53,460 nucleotides of DNA. It comes from a virus. Location of the stretch: positions 1-53,460 of IMG/VR virus record IMGVR_UViG_3300032224_000722; one strand, 5' to 3'. The position numbers and the translations under genes are program-made. The stretch's first letter is position 1. Each line of letters begins with the position of its first letter. The notes under the pieces were generated by a model that saw only the letters and a program-made list of their open reading frames with translations, was not told the DNA's origin and did not search any database. This document shows, one piece after another, positions 41,801-51,700 of the stretch.

Positions 41801-42353
41801 TTTGTTGGCTTGTATTTCCGTCTGGTGATCTTATTAATGTAATTGCTGAACTAGCGGTAGTTGCTCCGATAATTGTAGATGTCTGTACATAATAGACACC
41901 ATTGTCTACTGGATTAGGCTGTGCTCTAACAACAATACGATCTAAATAAGTTAATTCAACACCGTCATAAACTACAGTACTTGTGCTTGTGTTTAAAGTA
42001 ATAGGACCAGTTGTTGCGGCCTTTGCTTCTGTTTTAAATCCGTTACCAATAATACCTTGAGGAATATTAACAGGACCGTTAAGTGTGATAGTACCAGTAC
42101 CACTTGGGTTTAGTGTTAAATTTCCGTCTGTTGTTTGACTTGTGATTGTTCCTGAATTAAAACCAATATTGCCTAAACTACTTGTAAATGTTGCAACGCC
42201 ATTTGCCCCTACTACAATCGTGTAACCTGTTGTTAGACTAGGAGTTGCACCCAAAGCGGCTTGCGCCTGGCTTAGTGTGATAAACTGATATCTTAATGGA
42301 GATAAACTACCACTTTTGGTTGTAGCTTTTGATCCGCTTAGTAGTGCTGGCAT
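35808..42353 (-). CDS. Modular tail fibre protein (2181 aa)
   Basis: This second long fibre is built largely of the type A module; I count about 19 (TTGAVVVTGGVGIGKDLTIG, SGALVIAGGVGIAQDL, TGALVVTGGVGIGGDLNI and so on). It also has a stretch of GVTSxxAGTGI repeats (TAGTGINVDQSTGSITISNV) and two copies of the cassette with VIDIGTGINNTPLSTNDGLD ... HYNTGATTLTDNHAFLG. The N-terminus (MPALLSGSKATTKSGSLSPL) is unlike the giant fibre. It ends in a beta-sandwich-like domain of about 95 aa with YQSAKYFVQVVDV, YVSELIVFHDGLTSCYITEY and VTLTFTP, recurrent in cyanophage structural proteins. SD AGGAA. Whether it joins the giant fibre end-to-end is unknown. Confidence 0.92.
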   Translation of the reverse strand: MPALLSGSKATTKSGSLSPLRYQFITLSQAQAALGATPSLTTGYTIVVGANGVATFTSSLGNIGFNSGTITSQTTDGNLTLNPSGTGTITLNGPVNIPQGIIGNGFKTEAKAATTGPITLNTSTSTVVYDGVELTYLDRIVVRAQPNPVDNGVYYVQTSTIIGATTASSAITLIRSPDGNTSQQMAHAAIPVIAGDTYTRTLFFTSFRKIDTLGVDPVYWLEIIDDLTTQTIYNKNIENTNIGVTQPGTGQFTLLTATNFNVNSFTVTGAFSVLGTVTMNPVNNNVNIAPTGTGTVVINAGNAGTIDNMVIGNTGPRSATFTNLQATTQIFVASTTNSTSTTTGAVVVTGGVGIGKDLTIGGNLTLSGAGGQANGGIAAGSITTTNLTVTGPSIFTTTTNSTSTTSGALVIAGGVGIAQDLVLGGQLVFSGQGNQLRVSTLGVTSSTNSTSTTTGAAVITGGLGIGGDVWIGGQLHFAGNGGDLSVSTLAVSSITNSTSTTTGAIIVAGGVGIAKDLVLGGNLTFSGTAGTINAQQVIVSGTQTSTSTTTGALVVTGGVGIGKDVFIGGNLNLGGALQFGNSFTATFVSLHVTSTASDTSNFYNNAVFIEGGLSTKKDLSVYGNTVLSGNLTVLGTQTIVDSQNTYVIDPVIDIGTGINNTPLSTNDGLDRGLLLHYNTGATTLTDNHAFLGRDASTGFLAYKVNIYPGGYENFAPSFASTGTFGTAQFGGLRLVGGSVSVSTNTGDLQVLGGVGIAGNSYLAGKITLSNASANSTQTINHALIVSTGGIGVAGDSYFGGIVGFGSATASSGPTTGAVTVTGGLGVVGNSSLGGPVRIYASTSATSTGTGALIVAGGAGFNGDIYAHKIYTDAGLTQLANFNGGTISDPLIQANSTTATSTSSAAFVVYGGVSIGQNLIVGGNINAGTLYSGGAQVLTTATPTGFDGGVIHYPLVIGDPANLLNTTALTLNSIVESYNTQSGAMISYGGLGVAKSVHLGGTLAREGDWATSNWNGAGVSLNLPSAKYYDLDGLGTYTSLNATFIDVPTFDSKYTTVYSTASTVYIGGAPVANSSNIRIGTAYALYVNSGTVYIGDTATNALTVAGGVSVGGNFVVSDTIRASAIYDNNIRVISTVNLTAGTGLSGGGTVTGPVANLTITNIGVLSNVAGAGIAVNTATGNVTITNTGVLSARSGTGINISNTTGNVTISNVGVTDVTAGSGINLTANTGSVAIASVDTLQLVTARGAVTDKAITLTATGTALNVYNTATIGGSLTVGSSATVGTLFAGTSTVGNLTVGGIALITGNLIVQGQQTIINSTQVTIDDPVIDVGTGINNAPLTTDDGFDKGVLVHYNTGATVAADAHAFIGMEHLTRKFTFRTNIWPGGVTDVPNPFSSTGTIGGALFSDVHLLGGVASTSPTTGDLQVAGGIGVGGNSTLAGQVTFTNPTNTISTQTGAVQIQGGLGINKDVYIGGSLILNGFLISTASNFNGGIVYKDIVSNSLTPSTSTTTGAIVITGPGGLGVGGDINAGGAINASAFLQNGVPLSTNISLALGPGLSGGTRTTASGVTIALTNTGLTNLASGTGIQLSTTTGALVTITNIGVQSITVGVGIGAIGTIPGASTSTGSVRLVNLGVTSATAGTGINVDQSTGSITISNVGVTDITAVGSGITLSTSTGSLFIANAGVTALTAGTDTYVSAATGAVTVWSYATLQSVTDHGNVTTNAVTINNNTTSTNATNGALVVGGGAGIGQNLFVGGNATVIGSLNATTAVIADYTFTGSSITALANDGALFNVPGNAGSITLQAATVNLTAANTATVSAPSAVITGVTQFTNATTATSTTTGAVKIAGGVSIANNLYVQGTVLAAGGYLGLNPDKIFASTSSVTVVDTGTAVQQVYVSVAGTTSTQFFKNSVNVNVPLNTGNIVSTGTITRSGTVIRGAWGQQGVGIAVLDATYQDTNSQGVVGSAHVNVFGQPTLSATSGQATTYNDVATVYIKNSPTAGNGFTNITRPWALYVNNGKVYVGDNSVSNGPTTGALVVTGGVGIGGDLNIEGNGDINGNYLNIGNSEIYTYTSPTVSAQAQLSLDSFGIANYQSAKYFVQVVDVTPGGQPNKLYVSELIVFHDGLTSCYITEYGMASNTGDLGSFDAQLNGAVVTLTFTPNYTPTALTVKVHRTSLSR

Positions 42354-42368
42354 TTTTAATTCCTAAAA

Positions 42369-42776
42369 TTATTGGTTAGCTGTTTCTAATACGCTTAATG
42401 TTAATTTGCAGTAAGTCGGCGAATCTGAATAGCATACAATACTGTCTAACTGTTCGATAATCATTTTACCTGGTATCATATTTGCAGAGTCGTTTGGTGG
42501 AATCTGAAACGCACTTACCATCTCTGTAGTTACGTTACCTGATTGACCACCGTTGCCCTGGGCGTCTGGCAGTACAGGAAGATTTCGATAATGGGCAAAT
42601 GTTACGGCGTGTACACCTTGTGCCACCGTTGAAGTAGTATATACATCAACGTTTGCAACGTTTGCCATTAGTATAATAGCCGTTGTTCCCACTGGTGCTG
42701 TATACACCCTTGCGTTTGTTGCTGTTGTTAAGATTACTGTTTTAGTCTTAAACGTGTTTAATGGAATTAGTGCCAT
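42369..42776 (-). CDS. Small virion structural protein (135 aa)
   Basis: This resembles a small structural protein found beside fibre genes in T4-like cyanophages. Residues 1-60 form strands (MALIPLNTFKTKTVILTTAT, VYTAPVGTTAIILMANVANV), a middle part has a polar loop (VLPDAQGNGGQSGNV), and the end runs IPPNDSANMIPGKMIIEQLD and CYSDSPTYCKLTLSVLE. It is a compact all-beta protein with no enzyme motif. SD AAGGAT. It is 12 nt after the giant repeat protein and 15 nt before the 2181-aa gene, so it is probably a connector or fibre accessory in the same transcript; that is inference. Confidence 0.8.
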   Translation of the reverse strand: MALIPLNTFKTKTVILTTATNARVYTAPVGTTAIILMANVANVDVYTTSTVAQGVHAVTFAHYRNLPVLPDAQGNGGQSGNVTTEMVSAFQIPPNDSANMIPGKMIIEQLDSIVCYSDSPTYCKLTLSVLETANQ

Positions 42777-42788
42777 TTTATATTATCC

Positions 42789-45700
42789 TTATAGTCCTTC
42801 AATTGCCAACACGAACGGTGTCAAGTTAGCGAATAGCGATTTAGTAAATGTTCTTCCTGATAGTACACCAGTTGCCTGGCTAATTACCAATCCTGGGCCA
42901 ATACGGAAGTCACCGTTTTGGTCAGTTGATGTAAAGAACACCTTACCATTATTTAATTGAACAGTTTCATGTGCCTGTATTGGATCGGCACGACCTACAT
43001 ACGGTAATGCACCATAGTTAGAACCTGCGCCAACGTACTCAAACAAGTAACCAGAAGCCGACATGTACGAACGTCTGTAGAAGTTAATTCTATTCTTGTC
43101 TGGGAATAGTGTTGCATCTGCCACGTTATCTTCAATCGTCACAAAGTGATGTGTACCTGCACGAGCAAAATAGCTCTGTCCTGCTAGTACTGTTTGATAA
43201 TTTCCGCCGTTTGCTAAGTCTGTAGCAATAGCATCAATAATCAATCCAACGTCACGTTTACACAATGCTTGATTATACTCAAACCCGTTATACTTTGCAT
43301 CAATGTAATTTAATGTACTAGTGATCAATGTGCTTGAATTTGCAACAATAATTGATTTAACTGGACTTACGTTTGAATCATACGCAGGAGCAGTTGGGTA
43401 TATAATTGTCGGAGCACCTGAGAAACCTTGTGCAATAATTTTAGTAATGATTCCAGTTAGGCTAGTTAATGTTGGTATAGCATTAGCGCCACCTAATAAA
43501 CTAGGATTAATATATTGAGCTGTTGTACTTTGATAATAACGAGTTGGAGTTGTATTTGTTACAATGTAACTAAACAATGTATTAACAAAGTTAAAGGCGC
43601 CAACTGTTTGATCTATCTCATTCGGAATCAAGCTCTCAGAACCAACAGTTTTAGCTCTCCAATATAGTGTTCCGGCATCGACTGACTGCCAATTGCCGCC
43701 GTACATTAAATCGTATAACATGGCTTCAACAACAAACTGTGTATCTCTCTTACATTTTGCTTTGTTGTATGTAAACACAGCATAGTTTTGATTGATCCAA
43801 GTAATTGTTTCGCTAGCAAGGGTATACTTGCTAGATTCAATTGCCGTAGCGGCAGTTGATGCATAGCCTGGCGAAGTAATTGTAATGTCTTGTATCAACG
43901 GAGTAGCTGTAACGCCATTTTGAACAATGTTGCTCATGTCTGTTACTAGGGTCGATATAGCGGTTGCCGCATTTGAACCCAATGTCAATCCAGCATTGAT
44001 ATACTGAGTAGCAGTTGTATAGCTTGTTGTTGGAGCAAGATTTCTAATAACCTTCTGAGCAACAGTATTAATGTAATTAATAGCAGATGTAACTTGTGGT
44101 CTCTGATTTGGAATAGTACTGACATTATTATTTGCACTATCAAAATATTGCAGGGCCGCATCTACACTCATAGCATTGCCACCATAGGTAATATCGTAAA
44201 TTAGCGCCTGTGTAAGGAAACCAAAATCTCTAAAATAGTTAGCTCTGTTATAAACGAAAGTGCTAGGATACAATTGATCAATATAAGCATTAGTTTGTGC
44301 TTGTATAAATGTTCTATTGGCTTCTATAATCTTAGCAGAATTAACTGCATTGGCATCTCCTTGGGTAAATCCTATAAAGGCAGGTGCCGCCGCAACAGTT
44401 GGGCTATTTGTGATTATGTTGACTATGTTACTGACTAGCTGTGTTGCTGTTGTTCCATTAGCCACTGTACCTAATGCTAGATTAGTTGTCTGTGTAACTG
44501 TATTTTGATAGGTAGTTACGGCAATGCCCTGGACAATACTAGGCAATATAGAACTGATATAATTAATCGCCGCAATAGTTTGTGAGCTTTCATTTGGAAT
44601 TGTGCTAGATGTAGTAGAGAACTTATAGTAATAAGCGCCAGTTTGTACAGCTTGTCGATTTCCGCCATATAAAAGATCAAATGCAACACTATCAATCTTG
44701 ATGCCTATATCACTTAAAAATGTTGCACCGTTGTATGTATAACCCGCAGTTTTTGTAGAGTCAACGTATGCCTTAGCTTCTGCTTGTAAGTATGCTTTGT
44801 TAGCTTCTAATAGAGCGTAAGCGTATTGGACATTTGTATCGGCACTTGATGTTGTTCCGTTTGGAACAATAGTGTCTAATACTGCTGAGGTACCGTTTGT
44901 AAGAATGTTAGTAATTACAGCAAACTCTGTTGCAATAGTTGATGTTGTTCCAGCTGATGCCGCAGGCAAGTTTGTAACTTGTGTTACGGTTGACTGATAA
45001 CGAATACCAGTGGTATCATTCAAAATAACTTTTTGTGCTAGACTTGAAACAAAGTTAATTGCGTTTGTTACAGTTGTTAACTCATTAGCAATGGTACCAG
45101 TGTAACCGTTAGTGTTCCAATACTCTAATCCAGAGAATGTAGTTTGACTTGTACTATTATGCAATAGGTCTTGAGCAACTGCATCTACGATAAGTCCTGT
45201 ATTACGATACCAGTTAGATTTGTTATAAGTAAAGCCACCAAATGTACTGTGAACATATCCTTCAACTTCTGCTTGAATAAATGATAGATTTCCTTGTAAC
45301 AATTGGCTCGCACTTGCATAACCAGAGTCTATGCCACTTGGCAATGGGTAAATTACTGTAGGACTTGCACTTAGACCATTTTGTAAAATATTGTTTATAA
45401 TTGTAATGTCATTAATAACTTTAGTAGTTGCAGTTGAGCTTGCGGCCACTTTTGGTAATTCTTCTATCTTGCTAGCAAGATGACTGAATGCTCCAATTGT
45501 TTCACTAAGTTCGTTTGCAATAACACCAGTTGCATTGCTTCGATAGTATGCTTGTCCTGCTTTAACAGCACGATAAGTTGAGCCTGTTAAAATATCTGCT
45601 GACACCGCATCTATTACATATCCAATGTCTCGAGTACATTTTGCTTGATCATATGTAAATGTTGGGTATGTATTATCAATCCATGCTACGGTTTCTTCAC

Positions 45701-48700
45701 GAATGAAGTTTATATTTCGCAAGATTAATTGTTTAGCACTACTAATTCCATTATCAATTCCTGGATAATCAGGTAGTACTAATGTAGCTTGTGCATCAGT
45801 GCCATTATTAATAATATTTTGAATCTGTGTTGCACCATTTGTTATATTAGAAATAGCTGAGCCAACACTACTAATACCTGATAAGTTTGTTACCAAGGAT
45901 GCGATATGAGATATTGCATCATTAGTTTGTGTTTTTTCGTTAGCTAGTGTGTATATACTACCTGGAACATTTCTTTGATATGCATTTCCGCATTTACGAG
46001 CTTGATAGTTACTTTGATAAGTTACATCATATTCAAAACCTAACAATATGTATCCTAGATCGCGAGCACATGTTTTGTGATCATATACAAAGTATTGATT
46101 GTTGATATAAGCCAGTGTTTCTGCTTGGAAGAACTCTTTATTTTGTAATAGCAACGATGCCGCACTTTCTGCGCCAGCTACAGGATTACCTGTACGAGTA
46201 GTTGTTTTTGGTGCAGAATCTAATCCGTTAACAATAATACTAGATAATGTATCAAACAATGTATTCATTGCCGGTATTGCAGATGCGCCACCAGTCAATG
46301 CTAATTGAGTTACCTGCGTTGTAGTATTTTGTAACGCAGTTGATAGTGTGTTTACAATAACTTTATCTGCTAAGTTAGCAATAAAAGAAATTGCCTGTAC
46401 TTCTTCAGTAGTTTGATCATTGCCCGTTGCGCTACCGTTTGCACTAATAAACGATGTGCCCGGAACAATTGGATCTGGTGCGCTTACAGAACTTAGAACT
46501 GTGTAATAGGCATTACCCGCTACATAGATTGTAAAGTATGTTGGATTATTTTCGTCGCCGCCACCTGTTTGTAGTGCTCTGCTTAGAGTAACACTTTGGA
46601 AGCCAACGTCAGCAACTACTGTACCTGTGGCGCAATAGTATGTTCCATCGATGTCGGTATAGTTACCAAACTGATCACGAATGTAAACACTTTGTCCAAT
46701 GGCAATACCGGTATTATCAATACCATTAATTGTAACAGTACCGGTTGAGATAGTTGAAGTATTAGGATTAGCTTGTAAGAATCCTGGCAATCCTTGATTG
46801 TTTATGTACCCTTCGGGGGCAATAACTTCCATGATCTGGCCAATGTGCGGACGATCATTAGGATCAGGACAATATACCTGTACGACCTGTTGACTTGGAT
46901 ATACACCGTTTGGATAGTATGGTAACTGTGGTGGGTTATACACTTCACCGAAGAAGTCTAATCGACCAAATCCTTTACTTACTAGACAGTAGTCACCAAA
47001 GTTGGCGTTAGAGTTAGTAATAGAACAAATACCACCGTTGTCAGTAATAACTGATGTTCCGCAGAAAATTGTAAACACAGAAACTAACTGTGCATATCCG
47101 TTGTTAGTAATCTTGATACCAACACCGCCTTGGTTAACTTGTGTATACGCATCGTAAACAAACGATTGAATCGGTGAGCGATCGCTGATCACAGCACCGT
47201 CTACAAGACTACCACCCATTGAGCCAAACGGATCAATTTGACGTTGAGCCCACTCATCTGGAATATCTTTATTTTGTGTTGGATAAACAGAAGTCTGACC
47301 AAAATACATTGTATAATTTGTACCAGATCCGACTGTATTCTGTGTTAGTCCAACAGTATATGTTCCATCTAAATTTTCTTCGATACTTGCAACGAATGGA
47401 GCAATATTCACATTATCGATTACTGGATCAAAACGTACAGGGAAGAAGCCCGATCCGTCGTATCCTTCTGGAGCCGCACTTGGTCCGTTTATTATAATAT
47501 TATTCATCATAGCTACTAGACTACTAATGCGCGGAACTGCATACTCGCCGCCTGTATAGTATGTGTTAATGATTTGATCAGCGTATGAGAATGCGTTAGT
47601 CAGTGTAGTATTTGATACTACTTTGCTAGCCACTGTTGCCAAATAGTTATAAGCCGCAGTAGTTTGTGTGATTTCACCTTGGATAACACTTACTGCACCG
47701 ACCCAGTATGTAACTGCGGCTTCGATTGACTTATGATTACCACCTAATAGGATGTCTTGACTAATTGCATCAAGTACTAGTCCAGTATCTCTGTAGCAAA
47801 GTTCTTGATCATAATTAAATCCGGTACTGTTATAGGTATAGTCTACCCATGCTACCATTTCTGCTTGCAAGAATGCACGATTGGCTTCTAAGATATTAAA
47901 TGCTCGTTGTACATTGATGTTTGCTGATTTTGTTAAGCTGATACTATTTGGAACTCCAGCAATACTTGGTCCGGTTGAAATAATTCCGGTAATGTTAGCA
48001 AAAATATTTTGTATCTGTGTTACTTCTGCTACACTAGCTACAGGTAATCCTGTTACTGGTAATGATTTATTTCCAGATGTCGGAGTTACTAGTTGACCTC
48101 TAATTAGTAGTTCAGCTACATCTCTAATATGATTGAATGCCGCTACGGTTTGTGGACCTTGATTTGGAATTTGTGTTGCGCCACCAGTGTATGAATAATA
48201 ATACACACCTGATTGAACTGCTTGTCTATTTCCGCCGTGTAATAGGTCAAATGCTACACTATCAACCATATAGCCTGCATCACGGAAACATTTATTTTTG
48301 TCGTATGTAAATCCAGCAGTTTTGTTAGCTTCAACCCATGATACTGTTTCTGCTTGTAAATATTGTCTATTTGCAACTAGTAAAGCATAGGCGTTGTTCT
48401 TGGTAATATCAGTTACTGCGGCTCCGTTAGGAATAATTCCGTCAGTGATAGGACGACCATTAACTGTGTAACTATTAATTACTTCTGTAATAATATCAAA
48501 GTCACCACCAATTTCTGCAACTTCAGCTTGTGTAGCAGGTGCTCCCAAGATTGTTGTCTGGGTGATGTTGTTTTGATAGCGAGCGCCAGTTGTGTCGTTT
48601 AATATAACTTTTTGTGCTAGGCTCTTTAAGTAGCTAACTGCACTAGTTGTGGTAGATAGCTCGCCACTAATTGTACCTGTGTAACCATTTTGACTCCAGT

Positions 48701-51700
48701 ACTGGATTGCCGCAAAAGTTGATTGACTGTATTGATTTGCAGGATATAACATGTCAAATGCAACTGCATCAACAATCAATCCTGTGTCACGCTTGCACTT
48801 GGCGCTGTCATACGGGAAGTTTAAGAAACTTTGATTAATATAAGAAATTACTTCTTCTTGAATAAAGCTTCTGTTTAATTGTATTAGCACTTCCGCACTT
48901 GCAAATGCTGGGTCAACTGCACTACCTATATGGATATCAGGTGCGGCTGAAGGACCGTTCTGAATAATATTTGTAATAATATTAGTGCCGTTAGTTAATA
49001 CGGTGCTAGCGATTGCTCCACCTGTTAGTGCTGTATTAATAACTTGAGCATTTGTGGCAGTAGTACCAATTAAATTTGGTGCCGGAGTATTACTGATAAC
49101 CAGCTGTGCTAGAGTATTGATATAATTGATAGCACCGATTGTTTGTGTTGTTTCACCTTGGATGACTGATGTTACACCTCTATAATATCCTAATCCTGAC
49201 TCAACTGCTTTTGCATTACCACCAAAAGATAAATCGTAGGCTAAGTTTTCAACAATAATACCAACGTCTCGGCGACATTTAGCCTGATCGTAAATAAAGT
49301 TTGGCATTGTGTTTACATAAGCAATAATTTCTGCTGTAATAAATGCTTTGTTTGCTTTTAATAATGCGTGGGCATTTTTTCTACTGTTGTCAGTTGATGC
49401 TGTTAGACCAATAGGAATTAATGCAGGTGCTTCTAACGGACCATTACTAATGATACGAGTTAATAAATCAATATCTGTCGTTAATTCTAGTGCCACAGTG
49501 GAACTTGCTTTTGCATTTTCATTCAACACTTGTGGTACTTCTGATTGATAGAAACTAGTTAGTGCCTGGCTTTGGACTACAGCACTTATTAGAGTTGACA
49601 TATATTTGTATGCCATTGTTGTCTGCGTTAGTTCATTAATCAGTGTTGTTGAGTTACTATCGTAACCAAAATATAATGTTCCAGCTTGTATCGCTTGACG
49701 GTTACCGCCACGCAGTAAGTCAAAACTTACACAATCAATCATGTAACCAACGTCACGATAACACTTAGCCTGATCGTACTCAAACGCTGTGCCGTACTGT
49801 GCATTAACATACGCAATAACTTCATTAACAATAAACGAACGGTTAGCCATTAGATAGTTGAATGCTTTTTGTGCATTAGTATCTGAACTAATAGTTAGGC
49901 TTATCGGAGTTGCCGCGGCCGCCGCAGTTGGTCCAATGTTAATAATATTTGTAATTTTATCAACTTTAGATTGCAAGTTAGTAATCTGCAATTGAGTTGC
50001 AATCGGCAAACCTAATTGTTGTGTACTTGGATTACCAGGTGATTTATTAATTGCTTGTCCTAATAAAATTGGACCTACAATTGATTTAATTCTAGCGTAT
50101 GCCGCGATAGTGTTTGCTTGTTCGCCTGGGATAGCACTTGCTGTATCAGAGAATCCGTAGTAGTAAACACCTGATTGAATTGCTTGTCTATTTCCGCCGT
50201 GTAAGATATCAAATGCAATACTATCAACGATGTATCCAGTGTCTCTAAAACACTTATCTTCGTTGTATGAAAAGACATTATAAGTTTTATCAATGTACGC
50301 AGTTAGTTCTGCTTTAATAAATTCTTTATTTGCTTCAATTATTTGAACAGCATTATATACGTTTGCGTTAGAACTTGGTACTAACGGAATCGATGTAGGT
50401 GAGCTTGCTACTAACGGGCCGTTCGCAATAATATTTTTAATTGTAGAAACATTATTTTGTAACAATGTAACTTCTGCGGCTGTTCCTGATGGTAAATTAG
50501 ATACCTGAGTGATTGCTGATTGGTATGGAACAACTGGCGTAGCCGTTGCAATACTTCCAATCAATGTGCTTAGATAAGTGTAAGCCGCAAGAGTTTGTGA
50601 TGTTTCATTTGCGATTGCACTTGAGCTCGGGCTGTAACCGTAGTAGTAAACACCTGATTGGATTGCTTGGCGGTTGCCGCCCCATTTCAAGTCAAATGCA
50701 ACTGAATCGACCATGAAGCCTACATCTCGAGCACATTTAGTTTTATCGTATACGAATCCAGCTGTCTTAGTTGCGTCAACAAATGCAACTGCTTCTGCTT
50801 CTAAGTATAATTTGTTAGCTTCTAATAATGCGTAGGCATTTAAGACACTAGTAGTTGTCTTTGGAGTAATGCCGTTAGGTACAATCTTATCAGTAATGTG
50901 GGCTGTGCCTGTACTCAATATGTTAAGAATTGTAGCAAACTCGCCAGCAATAGTGCTAGCTTCTGATGCTGTTCCTGCCGCATTGAAATTTGTTATTTGC
51001 GTCGATGTTGTATAGCGAACGCCGGTAGTATCATTTAATACAATACGTTGTGCCAGACTTGCGACATAACTGATCGCGGCCGTTGTTGTATTAATTTCAT
51101 TATTAATAGTACCAACATAAGATGTTTGATTCCAATATTGGATACCTGCAAATGTTGTTTGACTTGAGCCACCAAAATATAAATCTTGTACTAGTGCATC
51201 AACAATTAATCCTGTATCACGTTTACATTTAGCTTCGTTATATGTAAAAGTGTTATTCGCATAAGTTGCATCGATATATGCTGTAACTTCTTGCGTGATG
51301 AATTCTCTGTTAGAATGTAATAACGTTGCCGCGTTAATAACATTAGGATTTGAGCTACGTACTAGTCCGATAGGAGATTTAGGAGGAGCTTGGCTTGGGC
51401 CGCTTTGAATAATGTTTTCAAGAGTATCAACAAGCGATTGTACATAGAGTACTTCTGAATTAGATCCACCCAATCCGGAAGTAATTTGTGCTTCCCAAGT
51501 TTGGTATGGACTTGTTGAAAATCCTTGTATAACGCTTGGAAGAATATTTTTAATATGTGTGTAGGCCGCAAGTACTTGTGCAGTCTCGCCTGGGATTGCA
51601 GTTGAACTACCGTTGAATGAGTAATAATACACGCCCGACTGTACTGCTTGACGGTTACCTGTATATAACAAATCGAACGATACACTATCAATCATGTATC

